Assembly: GCF_023701695.1 (NCBI RefSeq)
Contig: NZ_JAJOZC010000001.1
Span: 5,641,894 to 5,705,893, forward strand
DNA: 64,000 nt
Reading direction: 5' to 3'
Source: Streptomyces sp. RKAG290
GTDB taxonomy: Bacteria; Actinomycetota; Actinomycetes; Streptomycetales; Streptomycetaceae
This document shows, piece after piece, positions 8,484 to 18,359 of the stretch. The notes beneath the pieces were generated by a model. The model saw only the letters and a program-made list of their open reading frames with translations, ran no database searches and had not been told where the DNA came from. The position numbers were made by a program, and so were the translations under genes. Within the stretch, counting starts at the first letter, position 1. Every line of letters starts with the position of its first letter.

Positions 8484-9956
8484 ATGGAATCCTTGTGTGC
8501 GGTGGTTTACGTCAGATTGTCGCGTAGCACGGAGTCGAGTACGTCCCTGGCCAGGCAGGAGGCTGCGTGCCGGGCATACGCCGAGCGTCGGGGATGGACC
8601 GTCCTTCGTGTGTTCCGGGACTGTGATGTCTCCGGAGGTGAAGCGCCTGGGGAGCGCCCTGGGCTGCGGGATCTGTACGAATCCCTGCCGCACTGCGATG
8701 TGCTGCTGACCTGGCGGGCGGATCGCATCGCGAGGTCTCTGGTCCACTTCTCATCCGTGGTCGAGGCATGCGGTGCCGCTTCTGTGCGCCTCGTCTCCGT
8801 TGAGGACGGGTGGGACATGTCGACCACGCACGGGCGATTCGCTGCGAACGTCTTGATGTCGTTCGCTCAGTTCGAACGGGAGCTGGGCCGGGAGAGGGCG
8901 GTTTCGTCGCAGAGCTATCTCAGGAAATCCGGCCGCTGGACCGGCGGGCGGGTGCCGTACGGCCTTCGGCCGATACCGAACCCGGAAGGGGCTGGAAAGC
9001 TTCTCGTACGGGACGAGCGGGCGGTACCGATTGTCCGTGAGCTTGCCGAGCGCATCATGGCGGGCGACGCTCCCACCCGGATTGCCGCGGATCTTCAATC
9101 TCGGGGGGTCCCGGCTCCGCGAGTTCACAACTCGACGAAGACCGATCCTGTTCCGTCGGCCTGGACGCACAAGTCCATCAAGATCGTCATGACGTCTCAG
9201 ACGCTCCTCGGACGCAGGATCGAGCATCGCACCGGGAAGGTGATCTGCGGCCGAGGCGGGCCTGTGGAGTTCTGGCCGCCTGTGGTGACCGAGGCCGAGT
9301 TCGCGTGCATTGCGCAGTACTTCGATGCTGGGTACAGGCCTCGGCGCCCGAACCGTCCGTCCCATTGGTTGCACGGTGTCATTATTTGCGGTGTGTGTGG
9401 GCGGAAATTGAAGCGATCGGAGTCCTCGGGGGCCGAGACCTTCAGATGTCTGGGGCCGCTCACCGCGCCCCATCGAGGGGTGAGTATCAAAGGCGACATC
9501 CTTGAAGCCTGGTTCATCGCCGAGCTCCGGGAGCGGTTGCGAGATGCCCCTGTGGTGGAGCACTCCTACCGTCCGGAGGTGGACCGCGAAGACGAGATCA
9601 AGCGTCTGCGGGTCTATCTGGACGAACTGCTGGATGACCGCCGCTCTGGGATGTTCAGCACTCCGGAGGCGGTGGACGTCTTCCGCAATGAGTACCGGCT
9701 GGCATCGTCCCGCCTCAAAGCGTGCCAGCAGCAGCCCCGGATCTCCGGCGGCTGGGAGGTCAGGGCAGCGGCGCAGTCCCTGTGGGACGCGTGGGACGGC
9801 TGGTTACCGGAGGAGCGTGGAACCTACCTCATCGGCTGCGCTGTGCGCGCAGTGGTGAATCCGCCGCCACGCCCACGCGCACGCGTGAACGCGTCGGAAC
9901 GCTGCGTTTGTGACCTAGGCGACCTTGCTGGTTTCGATCATGCCGGACCTGGATGA
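8484..9956 (+). CDS. Large serine recombinase (integrase)
   Basis: 490 residues. Such enzymes catalyse site-specific integration and excision of phages and integrative elements. The N-terminal resolvase domain (about 1-145) has the Y-V-R-L-S motif with Ser13 as likely nucleophile, plus the R-A-D-R-I-A-R and F-E-R-E-L-G-R-E-R motifs. The recombinase domain follows, then a zinc-ribbon-like C-G-V-C-G...F-R-C segment near residues 312-336; the fourth Cys is not obvious, and a His may replace it. A charged coiled-coil (about 370-430) comes last. The ATG at 8484 has GGGAGG five bases upstream. Third positions are less G/C-rich than in the neighbours, which suggests acquisition by transfer. No excisionase, replication or phage genes lie beside it. 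Confidence 0.92.
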   Translation: MESLCAVVYVRLSRSTESSTSLARQEAACRAYAERRGWTVLRVFRDCDVSGGEAPGERPGLRDLYESLPHCDVLLTWRADRIARSLVHFSSVVEACGAASVRLVSVEDGWDMSTTHGRFAANVLMSFAQFERELGRERAVSSQSYLRKSGRWTGGRVPYGLRPIPNPEGAGKLLVRDERAVPIVRELAERIMAGDAPTRIAADLQSRGVPAPRVHNSTKTDPVPSAWTHKSIKIVMTSQTLLGRRIEHRTGKVICGRGGPVEFWPPVVTEAEFACIAQYFDAGYRPRRPNRPSHWLHGVIICGVCGRKLKRSESSGAETFRCLGPLTAPHRGVSIKGDILEAWFIAELRERLRDAPVVEHSYRPEVDREDEIKRLRVYLDELLDDRRSGMFSTPEAVDVFRNEYRLASSRLKACQQQPRISGGWEVRAAAQSLWDAWDGWLPEERGTYLIGCAVRAVVNPPPRPRARVNASERCVCDLGDLAGFDHAGPG

Positions 9957-10037
9957 GCCCGCCCCCGACTGTTGCTCGCGTCGTAGACTTCGACGCTGCC
10001 CCCTCATCCGCCGTGCCCATCCGGAGGCCAGAAAACC

Positions 10038-13000
10038 GTGTCGACCAAGCCGCCTTTCACGCACCTTCACGTCCACACCCAGTACTCGCTGCTGGACGGT
10101 GCCGCGCGGCTCAAGGACATGTTCGAGGCGTGCAACGACATGGGCATGTCCCATATCGCGATGACGGACCACGGCAACCTGCACGGGGCGTACGACTTCT
10201 TCCACTCGGCGGCGAAGGCGAACGTGACGCCGATCATCGGGATCGAGGCGTACGTCGCCCCCGAGTCGCGCAAGCACAAGCGGAAGATCCAGTGGGGACA
10301 GCCGCACCAGAAGCGTGACGACGTGTCCGGTTCGGGTGGTTACACGCACAAGACGATCTGGGCGTCGAACGCCAAGGGGCTGCACAACCTCTTCAAGCTG
10401 TCCTCCGACGCCTACGCCGAGGGCTGGCTGCAGAAGTGGCCCCGGATGGACCGGGAGACGATCTCCCAGTGGTCCGAGGGCCTGATCGCCTCCACCGGCT
10501 GTCCCTCGGGGGAGGTCCAGACCCGGCTGCGGCTCGGGCAGTTCGACGAGGCGGTGCAGGCGGCCTCCGACTACAAGGACATCTTCGGCGAGGGCAAGTA
10601 CTTCCTGGAGCTGATGGACCACGGCATCGAGATCGAGCGCCGGGTCCGTGACGGGCTCCTGGAGATCGGCCGGAAGCTCGACATCCCGCCGCTGGTGACC
10701 AACGACTCGCACTACACGTACGCCAACGAGGCGACCGCGCACGACGCGCTGCTGTGCATCCAGACCGGCAAGAACCTCTCCGACCCGGACCGCTTCCGCT
10801 TCGACGGCACCGGCTACTACCTGAAGACGACGGACGAGATGTACGCCGTCGACTCCTCGGACGCCTGGCAGCAGGGCTGCGCCAACACCCTGCTGGTCGC
10901 GCAGCAGATCGACACCAGCGGGATGTTCGAGAAGCGCGACCTGATGCCGAAGTTCGACATCCCCGAGGGCTTCACGGAGATCACCTGGTTCCAGGAGGAG
11001 GTCCGGGTCGGGATGAACCGGCGCTTCCCGGCCGGGGTGCCGGAGGACCGGCAGAAGCAGGTCGAGTACGAGATGGACATCATCATCCAGATGGGGTTCC
11101 CGGGGTACTTCCTGGTCGTCGCGGACTTCATCATGTGGGCGAAGAACAACGGCATCGCGGTCGGCCCCGGCCGTGGTTCCGCCGCCGGTTCGATCGTGTC
11201 CTACGCGATGGGCATCACCGACCTCGACCCGATCGAGCACGGGCTGATCTTCGAGCGGTTCCTCAACCCCGAGCGTGTCTCCATGCCCGACGTCGACATC
11301 GACTTCGACGAGCGCAGGCGCGTCGAGGTGATCAGGTACGTGACGGAGAAGTACGGCGCCGACAAGGTCGCCATGATCGGCACGTACGGCAAGATCAAGG
11401 CCAAGAACGCGATCAAGGACTCCGCCCGCGTCCTCGGCTACCCGTACGCGATGGGCGACCGGCTCACCAAGGCGATGCCCGCCGACGTCCTCGGCAAGGG
11501 CATCGACCTCAACGGCATCACGGACCCCAAGCACCCGCGCTACAGCGAGGCCGGCGAGATCCGGGGGATGTACGAGAACGAGCCGGACGTCCAGAAGGTC
11601 ATCGACACCGCGAAGGGCGTCGAGGGCCTGGTCCGGCAGATGGGCGTGCACGCCGCCGGCGTCATCATGTCCAGCGAGCCGATCGTCGACCACGCCCCGG
11701 TCTGGGTGCGGCACTCCGACGGCGTCACCATCACGCAGTGGGACTACCCGCAGTGCGAGTCGCTCGGCCTGCTCAAGATGGACTTCCTGGGGCTGCGCAA
11801 CCTGACGATCATGGACGACGCCATCAAGATGGTGAAGTCCAACAAGGGCATCGACCTGGAGATGCTGGCCCTCCCGCTGGACGACCCCAAGACGTACGAG
11901 CTGCTCTGCCGCGGCGACACGCTCGGGGTGTTCCAGTTCGACGGCGGGCCGATGCGTTCGCTGCTGCGCCAGATGCAGCCCGACAACTTCGAGGACATCT
12001 CCGCCGTCTCGGCCCTGTACCGGCCGGGCCCGATGGGCATGAACTCGCACACGAACTACGCCGAGCGCAAGAACGCCCGCCAGGAGATCACCCCGATCCA
12101 CCCTGAGCTGGAGGAGCCGCTCAAGGAGGTCCTCGGCCTCACCTACGGCCTGATCGTCTACCAGGAGCAGGTCCAGAAGGCCGCCCAGATCGTCGCCGGG
12201 TACTCGCTCGGCGAGGCCGACATCCTGCGCCGCGTGATGGGCAAGAAGAAGGCCGACGAGCTGGCGAAGAACTTCGTCCTCTTCGAGGCCGGCGCCAAGA
12301 AGAACGGCTTCTCCGACGCCGCGATCAAGGCGCTCTGGGACGTCCTGGTCCCGTTCGCCGGATACGCCTTCAACAAGGCGCACTCCTCCGCGTACGGCCT
12401 GGTCACCTACTGGACCGGCTACCTGAAGGCCAACTACCCCGCCGAGTACATGGCGGCGCTGCTGACCTCGGTCAAGGACGACAAGGACAAGTCGGCGGTC
12501 TACCTCAACGAGTGCCGCCGCATGGGCATCAAGGTGCTCCCGCCGAACGTCAACGAGTCCGAGTCGAACTTCGCCGCACAGGGTGACGACGTCATCCTCT
12601 TCGGGCTGACGGCCATCCGTAACGTCGGCCAGAACGTCGTCGACTCGATCATCCGGTGCCGCAAGGCGAAGGGGAAGTACAGCACCTTCCCCGACTTCCT
12701 CGACAAGGTCGAGGCGGTCGTCTGCAACAAGCGGACCGTCGAGTCGCTCATCAAGGCCGGCGCCTTCGACGAGATGGGGCACACCCGCAAGGGGCTCGTC
12801 GCGCACCACGAACCCATGATCGACAACGTGGTGCAGGTCAAGCGCAAGGAGGCCGAGGGGCAGTTCGACCTCTTCGGCGGCGGTGAGGAGGACAGCGACG
12901 AGCCGGGCTTCGGGCTCGACATCGAGTTCTCCGACATCGAGTGGGAGAAGTCCTACCTGCTGGCCCAGGAGCGCGAGATGCTCGGGCTCTACGTCTCCGA

Positions 13001-13576
13001 CCACCCGCTCTTCGGCATCGAGCACGTGCTGAGCGACAAGTCCGACGCCGCGATCTCCCAGCTCACCGGCGGCGAGCACAGCGACGGTGCGATCGTGACC
13101 ATCGGCGGCATCATCTCCGGCCTCCAGCGCAAGATGACCAAGCAGGGCAACGCCTGGGCCATCGCCACCGTCGAGGACCTGGCCGGCTCCATCGAGTGCA
13201 TGTTCTTCCCGGCCACCTACCAGCTGGTCTCCACCCAGCTCGTCGAGGACACCGTCGTCTTCGTCAAGGGACGCCTCGACAAGCGGGAGGACGTGCCGCG
13301 GCTCGTCGCCATGGAGATGCAGGTCCCCGACATCTCGAACGCGGGCACCAACGCCCCCGTGGTGCTGACCATCCCCACCGTCAAGATCACCCCGCCCATG
13401 GTCAGCCGGCTCGGCGAGGTGCTCAACAGCCACCGCGGCGACACCGAGGTGCGGATCAGGCTCCAGGGCCCCGCAAGACCACGGTGCTCCGGCTCGACCG
13501 GCACCGGGTGAAGGCCGACCCGGCGCTCTTCGGCGACCTGAAGGTGCTGCTCGGCCCGTCCTGCCTGGCCGGCTGA
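10038..13576 (+). CDS. dnaE: DNA polymerase III alpha subunit, with a frame break near the 3' end
   Basis: Catalytic subunit of the replicative polymerase. The PHP domain begins HLHVHTQYSLLDG. The polymerase site MPDVDIDFDE lies at residues 416-425, with catalytic Asp418 and Asp420. Helix-hairpin-helix and OB-fold regions follow. The GTG at 10038 has GGAGG ten bases upstream. The literal frame runs 1157 codons to 13511 and ends in an unrelated tail. Adding one base in the C run at 13469-13472 restores a frame of 1179 residues ending LGPSCLAG, which is the expected family end as I recall it for Streptomyces. Because dnaE is essential, a sequencing or assembly error is more likely than a true mutation. 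A strong terminator follows. Confidence 0.93.
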
Positions 13577-13590
13577 GACCGTTCCCGTAC

Positions 13591-13634
13591 GCCGAGAGGG
13601 GCGCTCCCGCGATCGCGGGAGCGCCCCTCTCGGC
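13591..13634. terminator. Long perfect palindromic terminator after dnaE
   Basis: Perfect 44-base palindrome with no unpaired loop: the left arm starts GCCGAGAGGGGCG at 13591 and the centre is CGCGATCGCG. It lies 14 bases after the restored dnaE stop and before the 3' end of the convergent small gene at 13667, so it can stop transcription from both sides. Confidence 0.88.
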
Positions 13635-13666
13635 TACCGGCCTGCGGCCGGACAGGAGATGTCCGG

Positions 13667-13846
13667 TCAGTTGTGGCCGAAACGCCGCTGGTGCTTACGC
13701 GCAACATCGGACGGGCTGCCCTGGGACTGGGCCTGAGGCTGGTTCTGCGACTCGAAAGCCGTCGAACGCGCCTCCTGCGCACCGCGCTCCGACTCCGAAG
13801 CGCGCTCCTGCGGGCTGCCCTGCTTGCGATTCTTGTTCTTGGCCAT
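13667..13846 (-). CDS. Small hydrophilic protein, unknown function
   Basis: 59 residues, highly charged and rich in Gln, Ser, Lys and Arg, starting MAKNKNRKQG and ending RRFGHN. It has no membrane segment and no Cys. Its composition recalls small conserved actinobacterial proteins of unknown role. It is credible because of the strong AGGAGGA ribosome site seven bases before the ATG and its position between the dnaE terminator and a divergent promoter region. The 232 bases upstream are shared with the NYN-domain gene on the other strand. Confidence 0.75.
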   Translation of the reverse strand: MAKNKNRKQGSPQERASESERGAQEARSTAFESQNQPQAQSQGSPSDVARKHQRRFGHN

Positions 13847-14078
13847 GGTGTTCCTCCTATGGGGACTCTCGGGGCCAGGACCGCTGTCAGATTCACATAA
13901 CCGGATAAACATCGCATGTTGGATCATTACCGTGCGTAGCGAGGAGGTATGATGCGCCGTTTTCCGGATCCGCCACGCCGATGATCGAGTTCCGGCCGTC
14001 AACCCCCGCGTGGTCGGGCAGACTCGAAGGAAACCCTGAGTAAACCCGTTCCCGAATTCCTGGAAGAGGGTGGAACGC

Positions 14079-15388
14079 GTGGACCGTTGCGTCGTCCTGG
14101 TGGACGCCGGCTACTTGCTGGGCGCAGCCGCGAGTCTGCTGGCCGGAGAGCCCGCCCGTTCCCGCATCACCGTCGACCACGCGGCTCTGATCCAGGGGCT
14201 CCGGGAGCGGGCGGAGGCCGATACGGAACAGCCGCTGCTGCGGATCTACTGGTTCGACGGCGCCCCCGACCGCGTACCGCAGCCCGAGCACCGCAGGCTG
14301 CGCGTCATGTCACGGGTGACGGTGCGACTGGGGGCCCTCACGCGCAGTGACGGACGGTGGGCGCAGAAGGGCGTCGACGCGGCGATGCACGCCGAGCTCA
14401 CCGAACTCGCGAGGAACCGGGCCTGCTCCGACGTGGTCCTGGTGACCGGCGACGGCGACCTGCTGCCCGGCCTGATGTCCGCGAAGGAACACGGCGTCGC
14501 CGTCCACCTCTGGGCCGTCCAGGCCGCCGACGGCGACTACAACCAGTCCGAGGACCTGGTCGCGGAGGCCGACGAGCGGCGCGTGCTGGACCGGGCCTGG
14601 ATCACCCGGGCGGTACGGGCCAAGGAGACCGGCGGTTCGTGCGCACCGCCGCCCGCCCCGCGCAACCCCGAGATCGCGGCGATCCTCTCCGCACCCTGCC
14701 GGAGGCGGCACTCGCGGCCTCCGCCGAGCGGGGCTCCCAGGCGCAGGCCGAGGCGGCCCGCAACGGCACCTCCGCGCCGCCCGACGAGAACGCCGGCCAC
14801 GCCCCGCACAGCCACGGCGGCAGGGGCGTCCCCACTCCGAAGGACCTCGCCGGCACCCTGCGCGGGCCCGGCGCCCAGCCGGCCCAGCACCCCACGCAGC
14901 CGCCGCCCGCCAACGCCACCCTGCGCTGGTCATCGGACCGCGGCTGGGTGGAGCGCGGCGGCCCCCTCGGGGAGCCCCCCGAGACCGCTTCCCTCCCGAC
15001 GCTGGCCCAGCTCACCAGCGCCGAGCAGCGCTGGGCGGACCGCGAGGAGGACATCACCACGGTGGGTGGCGACCCGTTCGAGGTGGGGCAGGTCTTCGCC
15101 CGGCGCTGGATGGAGCGGCTGCCGGAGACCGTGCACCTGCAGAAGCTGTCCACGATGTACCCCCGCATCCCGCACCGCATCGACGGCGAACTGCTGCGGT
15201 ACGCCGCCCGCTTCGGGCTGCTCGCCCACAAGGACGACCAGATCGACGAGCACGACCGGTACGCGATCCGGGCGGGCTTCTGGCGCGAGATCGACGTGCG
15301 CGCAGCCGCTGAGCACGCCCCGCCGCTGTCCGAGAAGCACGCTCCGCCGGCGGGCCAGACGGAGAAACCGGCGCCGGGCGGGGAGTGA
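14079..15388 (+). CDS. NYN (PIN-like) domain protein, interrupted by a frame break
   Basis: The N-terminal NYN domain (about residues 1-160) starts MDRCVVLVDAGYLLG with the first acidic residue at Asp9. It continues through K-G-V-D-A-A-M and V-T-G-D-G-D-L-L-P-G-L, the acidic cluster expected in this RNase-like fold. The frame used by this domain is lost near 14694. Downstream, another frame carries a well-formed C-terminal half rich in Pro and Ala, then E-Q-R-W-A-D-R and the winged-helix-like end region. One extra C in the run at 14694-14696 joins the two into about 436 residues (APLPEAALAA across the junction). The GTG at 14079 has GAGGG eight bases upstream; GTG at 14070 is an alternative. 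The function is probably RNA cleavage, but the target is unknown. Confidence 0.8.
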
Positions 15389-15500
15389 GCCCACGTCGGG
15401 GCCGGGGGTGCTCAACCCGGGCCCGATTTGCTGCGTTGACGTCCGATCGGTGCGGCCCCGGGCGTAATGGGGGCGCCCGGACCCCGTACTCTCGTACCTC

Positions 15501-16517
15501 GTGAGTACGGGCACAGCACAGGCGCAGACGGCGAACGGCACCGTGTGCGCGGTGCGTGACCTGGTCAAGACCTACCCCGCGGCCCGGGGCCGGCGCGGTA
15601 CACCCGCCACACCCGAGGTACGCGCCACCGACGGCATCAGCCTGGACGTCCGGCGCGGGGAGATCTTCGGGCTGCTCGGCCCCAACGGCGCCGGAAAATC
15701 CACCCTCGTACGGCAGCTCACCGGGCTGATGCGGCCTGATTCCGGCAGCGTCGACATGCTCGGCCACGACCTCGTGCGCCACCCGGAGCGGGCCTCCCGG
15801 CTGATCGGCTACCTCGGCCAGGAGTCGACCGCGCTCGACGAGCTGACGGTGGCGCTCGCCGCCGAGACCACCGGAAGGCTGCGTGGCCTGCCGGTCCGGG
15901 AGGCCCGCGCCGAGCGCGACGCCGTCCTGGACGAACTCGGTCTCGGGGAGATCGCAGGCCGCCCGCTGAAGAAGCTCTCCGGCGGTCAGCGGCGGCTCGC
16001 CTGCGTCGCGGCGGCACTGGTCGGGGAGCGCCCGGTGCTGATCCTGGACGAGCCGACGACCGGTATGGACCCCGTGGCCCGCCGGGCCGTCTGGGCCGCG
16101 GTCGACCGGCGGCGCGCCGAGCGCGGTGCGACGGTGCTGCTGGTCACCCACAACGTCATCGAGGCCGAGACCGTCCTCGACCGGGTCGCCGTCATCGAAC
16201 GCGGCAAGGTGATCGCCTGCGACACCCCCGCGGGGCTCAAGCAGCAGGTCGCGGGCGAGGTCAGGGTGGAGCTCGTGTGGCGCGAGCGGGCGCCGCTCGA
16301 CGTGCCCGAGGTCGCCGCACTGCGGGCGTCCGCCCAGGAGTCCGGACGCCGCTGGGTGCTCCGGCTCGGGCCCGACGAGGCCCGGGCGGCCGTCGCCGCG
16401 GTGACCGGCGGCGCGGCCTTCGCCGCGCTCGACGACTTCACCCTGGCGACGCCCAGCCTGGAGGACGTCTATCTGGCGCTCGGCGGCGGCGCGACCAGGG
16501 GACTGGTGAAGTCATGA
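15501..16517 (+). CDS. ABC transporter ATP-binding protein (DrrA-type)
   Basis: 338 residues; the cytoplasmic ATPase of an ABC-2 type exporter. Walker A is G-P-N-G-A-G-K-S-T, followed by the Q loop (G-Q-E-S), signature L-S-G-G-Q-R-R, Walker B V-L-I-L-D-E-P-T-T-G-M-D and the switch His in V-T-H-N. The extra C-terminal region after about residue 240 is of the kind found in DrrA-like proteins. It should energise the permease encoded next. The GTG at 15501 follows about 110 bases without genes. Its stop overlaps an ATG (ATGA) at 16514, which may be the true or former permease start. Drug or lipid export is the usual role; the substrate is unknown. Confidence 0.9.
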   Translation: MSTGTAQAQTANGTVCAVRDLVKTYPAARGRRGTPATPEVRATDGISLDVRRGEIFGLLGPNGAGKSTLVRQLTGLMRPDSGSVDMLGHDLVRHPERASRLIGYLGQESTALDELTVALAAETTGRLRGLPVREARAERDAVLDELGLGEIAGRPLKKLSGGQRRLACVAAALVGERPVLILDEPTTGMDPVARRAVWAAVDRRRAERGATVLLVTHNVIEAETVLDRVAVIERGKVIACDTPAGLKQQVAGEVRVELVWRERAPLDVPEVAALRASAQESGRRWVLRLGPDEARAAVAAVTGGAAFAALDDFTLATPSLEDVYLALGGGATRGLVKS

Positions 16518-16602
16518 CCGCGAGGTGTGCGACGAGCGCCGCGGCCGAAGCGGACCGGCGTGGGCGTGCGGCCGGACAGGGACCGAACAGGAGCAGCGCC
16601 AG

Positions 16603-17472
16603 GTGACGAGCATCGTTCGTGCGGAGGCGGCGTCCGGGCAGCCCGGACAGTCCGTCGGGTCACTGCCGTCCGGCAGCTCCGGCCGGGACGGCTCCGCCGA
16701 CGGCCGGAGCGCCGGGGCCGCGGCGCTCGCGCCGCGCGCCCGGCTGTTCCCCTCGCTCGCGGCGGTCTACCGGGCCCAGCTGTCCCGGGCCAGGGTCGCC
16801 CGCATCCCGCTGCTCTTCGTGGCGACCTTCCAGTCCATCGGGATCATGGTCCTGATGCGCGGGGTCGTGGACGGCGGCTCCGAGGCGCGGGCCGTCGTGG
16901 CCGGCTCCACCGTCCTGGTCGTCGCCTTCGTCGCGCTGAACCTGCTGGCCCAGTACTTCGGCCAGCTGCGGGCCGGCGGGGGACTCGACCACTACGCGAC
17001 CCTGCCGGTGCGGCCTGCCGCGGTGGTGCTCGGCGCGGCCGGCGCGTACGCCTCCTTCACCGTGCCCGGCACGATCGTCACGGCGGTGGCGGGCAGTGTG
17101 CTGTTCGGACTGCCGATGACCCACCTGTGGGTGCTCGTCGCCGTCATCCCGCTCTCCGGCGCGGCGCTCTCAGGACTCGGCGCCGCGCTCGGACTGCTCG
17201 CGCCCCGGCAGGAGCTGGCGACGCTGCTGGGCCAGCTGGGCATGTCCTCGGCCCTGCTGCTGGGCGTGCTGCCGGCGAACCGGCTGCCCGCGCCGATCGG
17301 CTGGGCGCGTGACCTGCTGCCGTCCACGTACGGCGTCGAGGCGCTCTCCCGGTCCTTCGACGCCCACCCCGACTGGGCGGTCGTCGCCCTCGATCTCGCC
17401 GTCTGCGCCGTGGTGGGCGTCCTCTCGCTGGCCGTGGCGACCTGGGCCTACCGCAGGGCAGCGGTCCGGTGA
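16603..17472 (+). CDS. ABC-2 type transporter permease
   Basis: 289 residues with about six membrane segments (from L-L-F-V-A-T-F-Q-S-I-G-I-M-V-L to V-V-G-V-L-S-L-A-V-A-T-W), typical of ABC-2 export permeases. It pairs with the ATPase directly upstream. The N-terminal ~45 residues are low-complexity Gly/Ser/Ala. The GTG at 16603 has AGGAG nine bases upstream. An ATG overlapping the ATPase stop (16514) opens a 30-codon frame ending exactly at this GTG (GTGA). One added C in the CC at 16583-16584 would fuse that frame to the permease, so the true N-terminus may lie at 16514. Either way translation is probably coupled to the ATPase. Confidence 0.85.
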   Translation: MTSIVRAEAASGQPGQSVGSLPSGSSGRDGSADGRSAGAAALAPRARLFPSLAAVYRAQLSRARVARIPLLFVATFQSIGIMVLMRGVVDGGSEARAVVAGSTVLVVAFVALNLLAQYFGQLRAGGGLDHYATLPVRPAAVVLGAAGAYASFTVPGTIVTAVAGSVLFGLPMTHLWVLVAVIPLSGAALSGLGAALGLLAPRQELATLLGQLGMSSALLLGVLPANRLPAPIGWARDLLPSTYGVEALSRSFDAHPDWAVVALDLAVCAVVGVLSLAVATWAYRRAAVR

Positions 17473-17506
17473 GGCGCGGCACAGGGACGCCTGGCACGAT
17501 GGCACG

Positions 17507-18297
17507 GTGACAGCACCTCTGACGCCGCCGCACCAGCCCTCGCCCCACGACCCGTGGCACAAGCCGCCGAACGGGGGCGGCCCCGGCGGCTCCCATCCCG
17601 GGACCCTGCTGGAGTCGCCGGAGGACAAGGATCTCCGTACGGACCTGCGCCGGGCCGCGCTGGTCGGCGTGGCCGTGACGGTCGCCGGGGTGGCGCTCGG
17701 GCTGCTGTGGCTGTGGCTGGCCCCGCGGGTGCCGCTGGTCTCCGACAACACGGCCGTCTTCCTGAGCGACAGCGAGGGCGAGGAGGCGATCGGCGCCGAC
17801 GGCACCTTCGCCCTTCTCGCGCTCGCGTTCGGCGCGCTGTCCGCGGTGCTCGCCTTCCTGTTCCACCGGCGGGGCGGCATCGCACTCGTGGTGGGGCTCG
17901 CGCTGGGCGGGCTGCTCGGGTCGCTGCTCGCCTGGCAGCTGGGCACCCGGCTGGGGCCGACCGACGACGTGGTCGCGCACGCGCGCGAGGTCGGCAAGGG
18001 CGTGGTCTTCGACGCGCCGCTCGAACTGCACGCGAAGGGGGCGTTGCTGGCGTGGTCGCTGGCGGCGATGGCGGTGCATCTGGGGCTGACCGCGTTGTTC
18101 GGGCCGCGGGACCCGGAGCCGGAGTGGGGGGTCTACCACGCGGCGGGGGCTACGCCGCCGTATGGGGGCCGTCCGGGGGGCCTGCGTCCGGGCCTGCGCC
18201 GTCTTCCGGGCCTGCGCCGGCTGCGGGGCCGTCCGGGCCGTCCGGGCCCGCGCCTTCGTCCTCGCCCGAGCCGCCTGCTCCGCCGACCGGGTCCTAG
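17507..18297 (+). CDS. Small membrane protein (DUF2567-like), interrupted by a frame break
   Basis: About 263 residues if repaired. The N-terminus is Pro-rich. Four hydrophobic segments follow (A-A-L-V-G-V-A-V-T-V, F-A-L-L-A-L-A-F-G, I-A-L-V-V-G-L-A-L-G, and L-L-A-W-S-L-A-A-M-A). The order resembles the actinobacterial DUF2567 family, but that name is a guess. After PEPEWGVYHAAG the literal frame enters an Arg-rich nonsense tail. Adding one G to the run at 18164-18168 restores a Pro/Ser/Gly-rich tail that stops at 18297. The GTG at 17507 lacks a clear ribosome site. It follows the ABC permease by 34 bases and may be co-transcribed with it. Confidence 0.68.
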
Positions 18298-18359
18298 CCA
18301 GCGGGTGCGGGTGCCGGGCCGCTGCGCGGGGCTGCCCCTCCCCGCCCCTTCCCGAAACC

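Noticed and set aside
8484..9956. Prophage or integrative element around the integrase
   Set aside because: Only the integrase is present; flanking genes are ordinary chromosomal genes with no capsid, lysis, replication or transfer functions.
9915..13433. 1172-codon open frame on the minus strand opposite dnaE
   Set aside because: A shadow of dnaE produced by high third-position GC; composition is Val/Leu/Asp/Gly-rich nonsense with no domain.
16514..16606. 30-codon frame between the ABC ATPase and permease
   Set aside because: Kept only as a finding because it is better explained by a missed base or a coupling peptide; not annotated as a gene.
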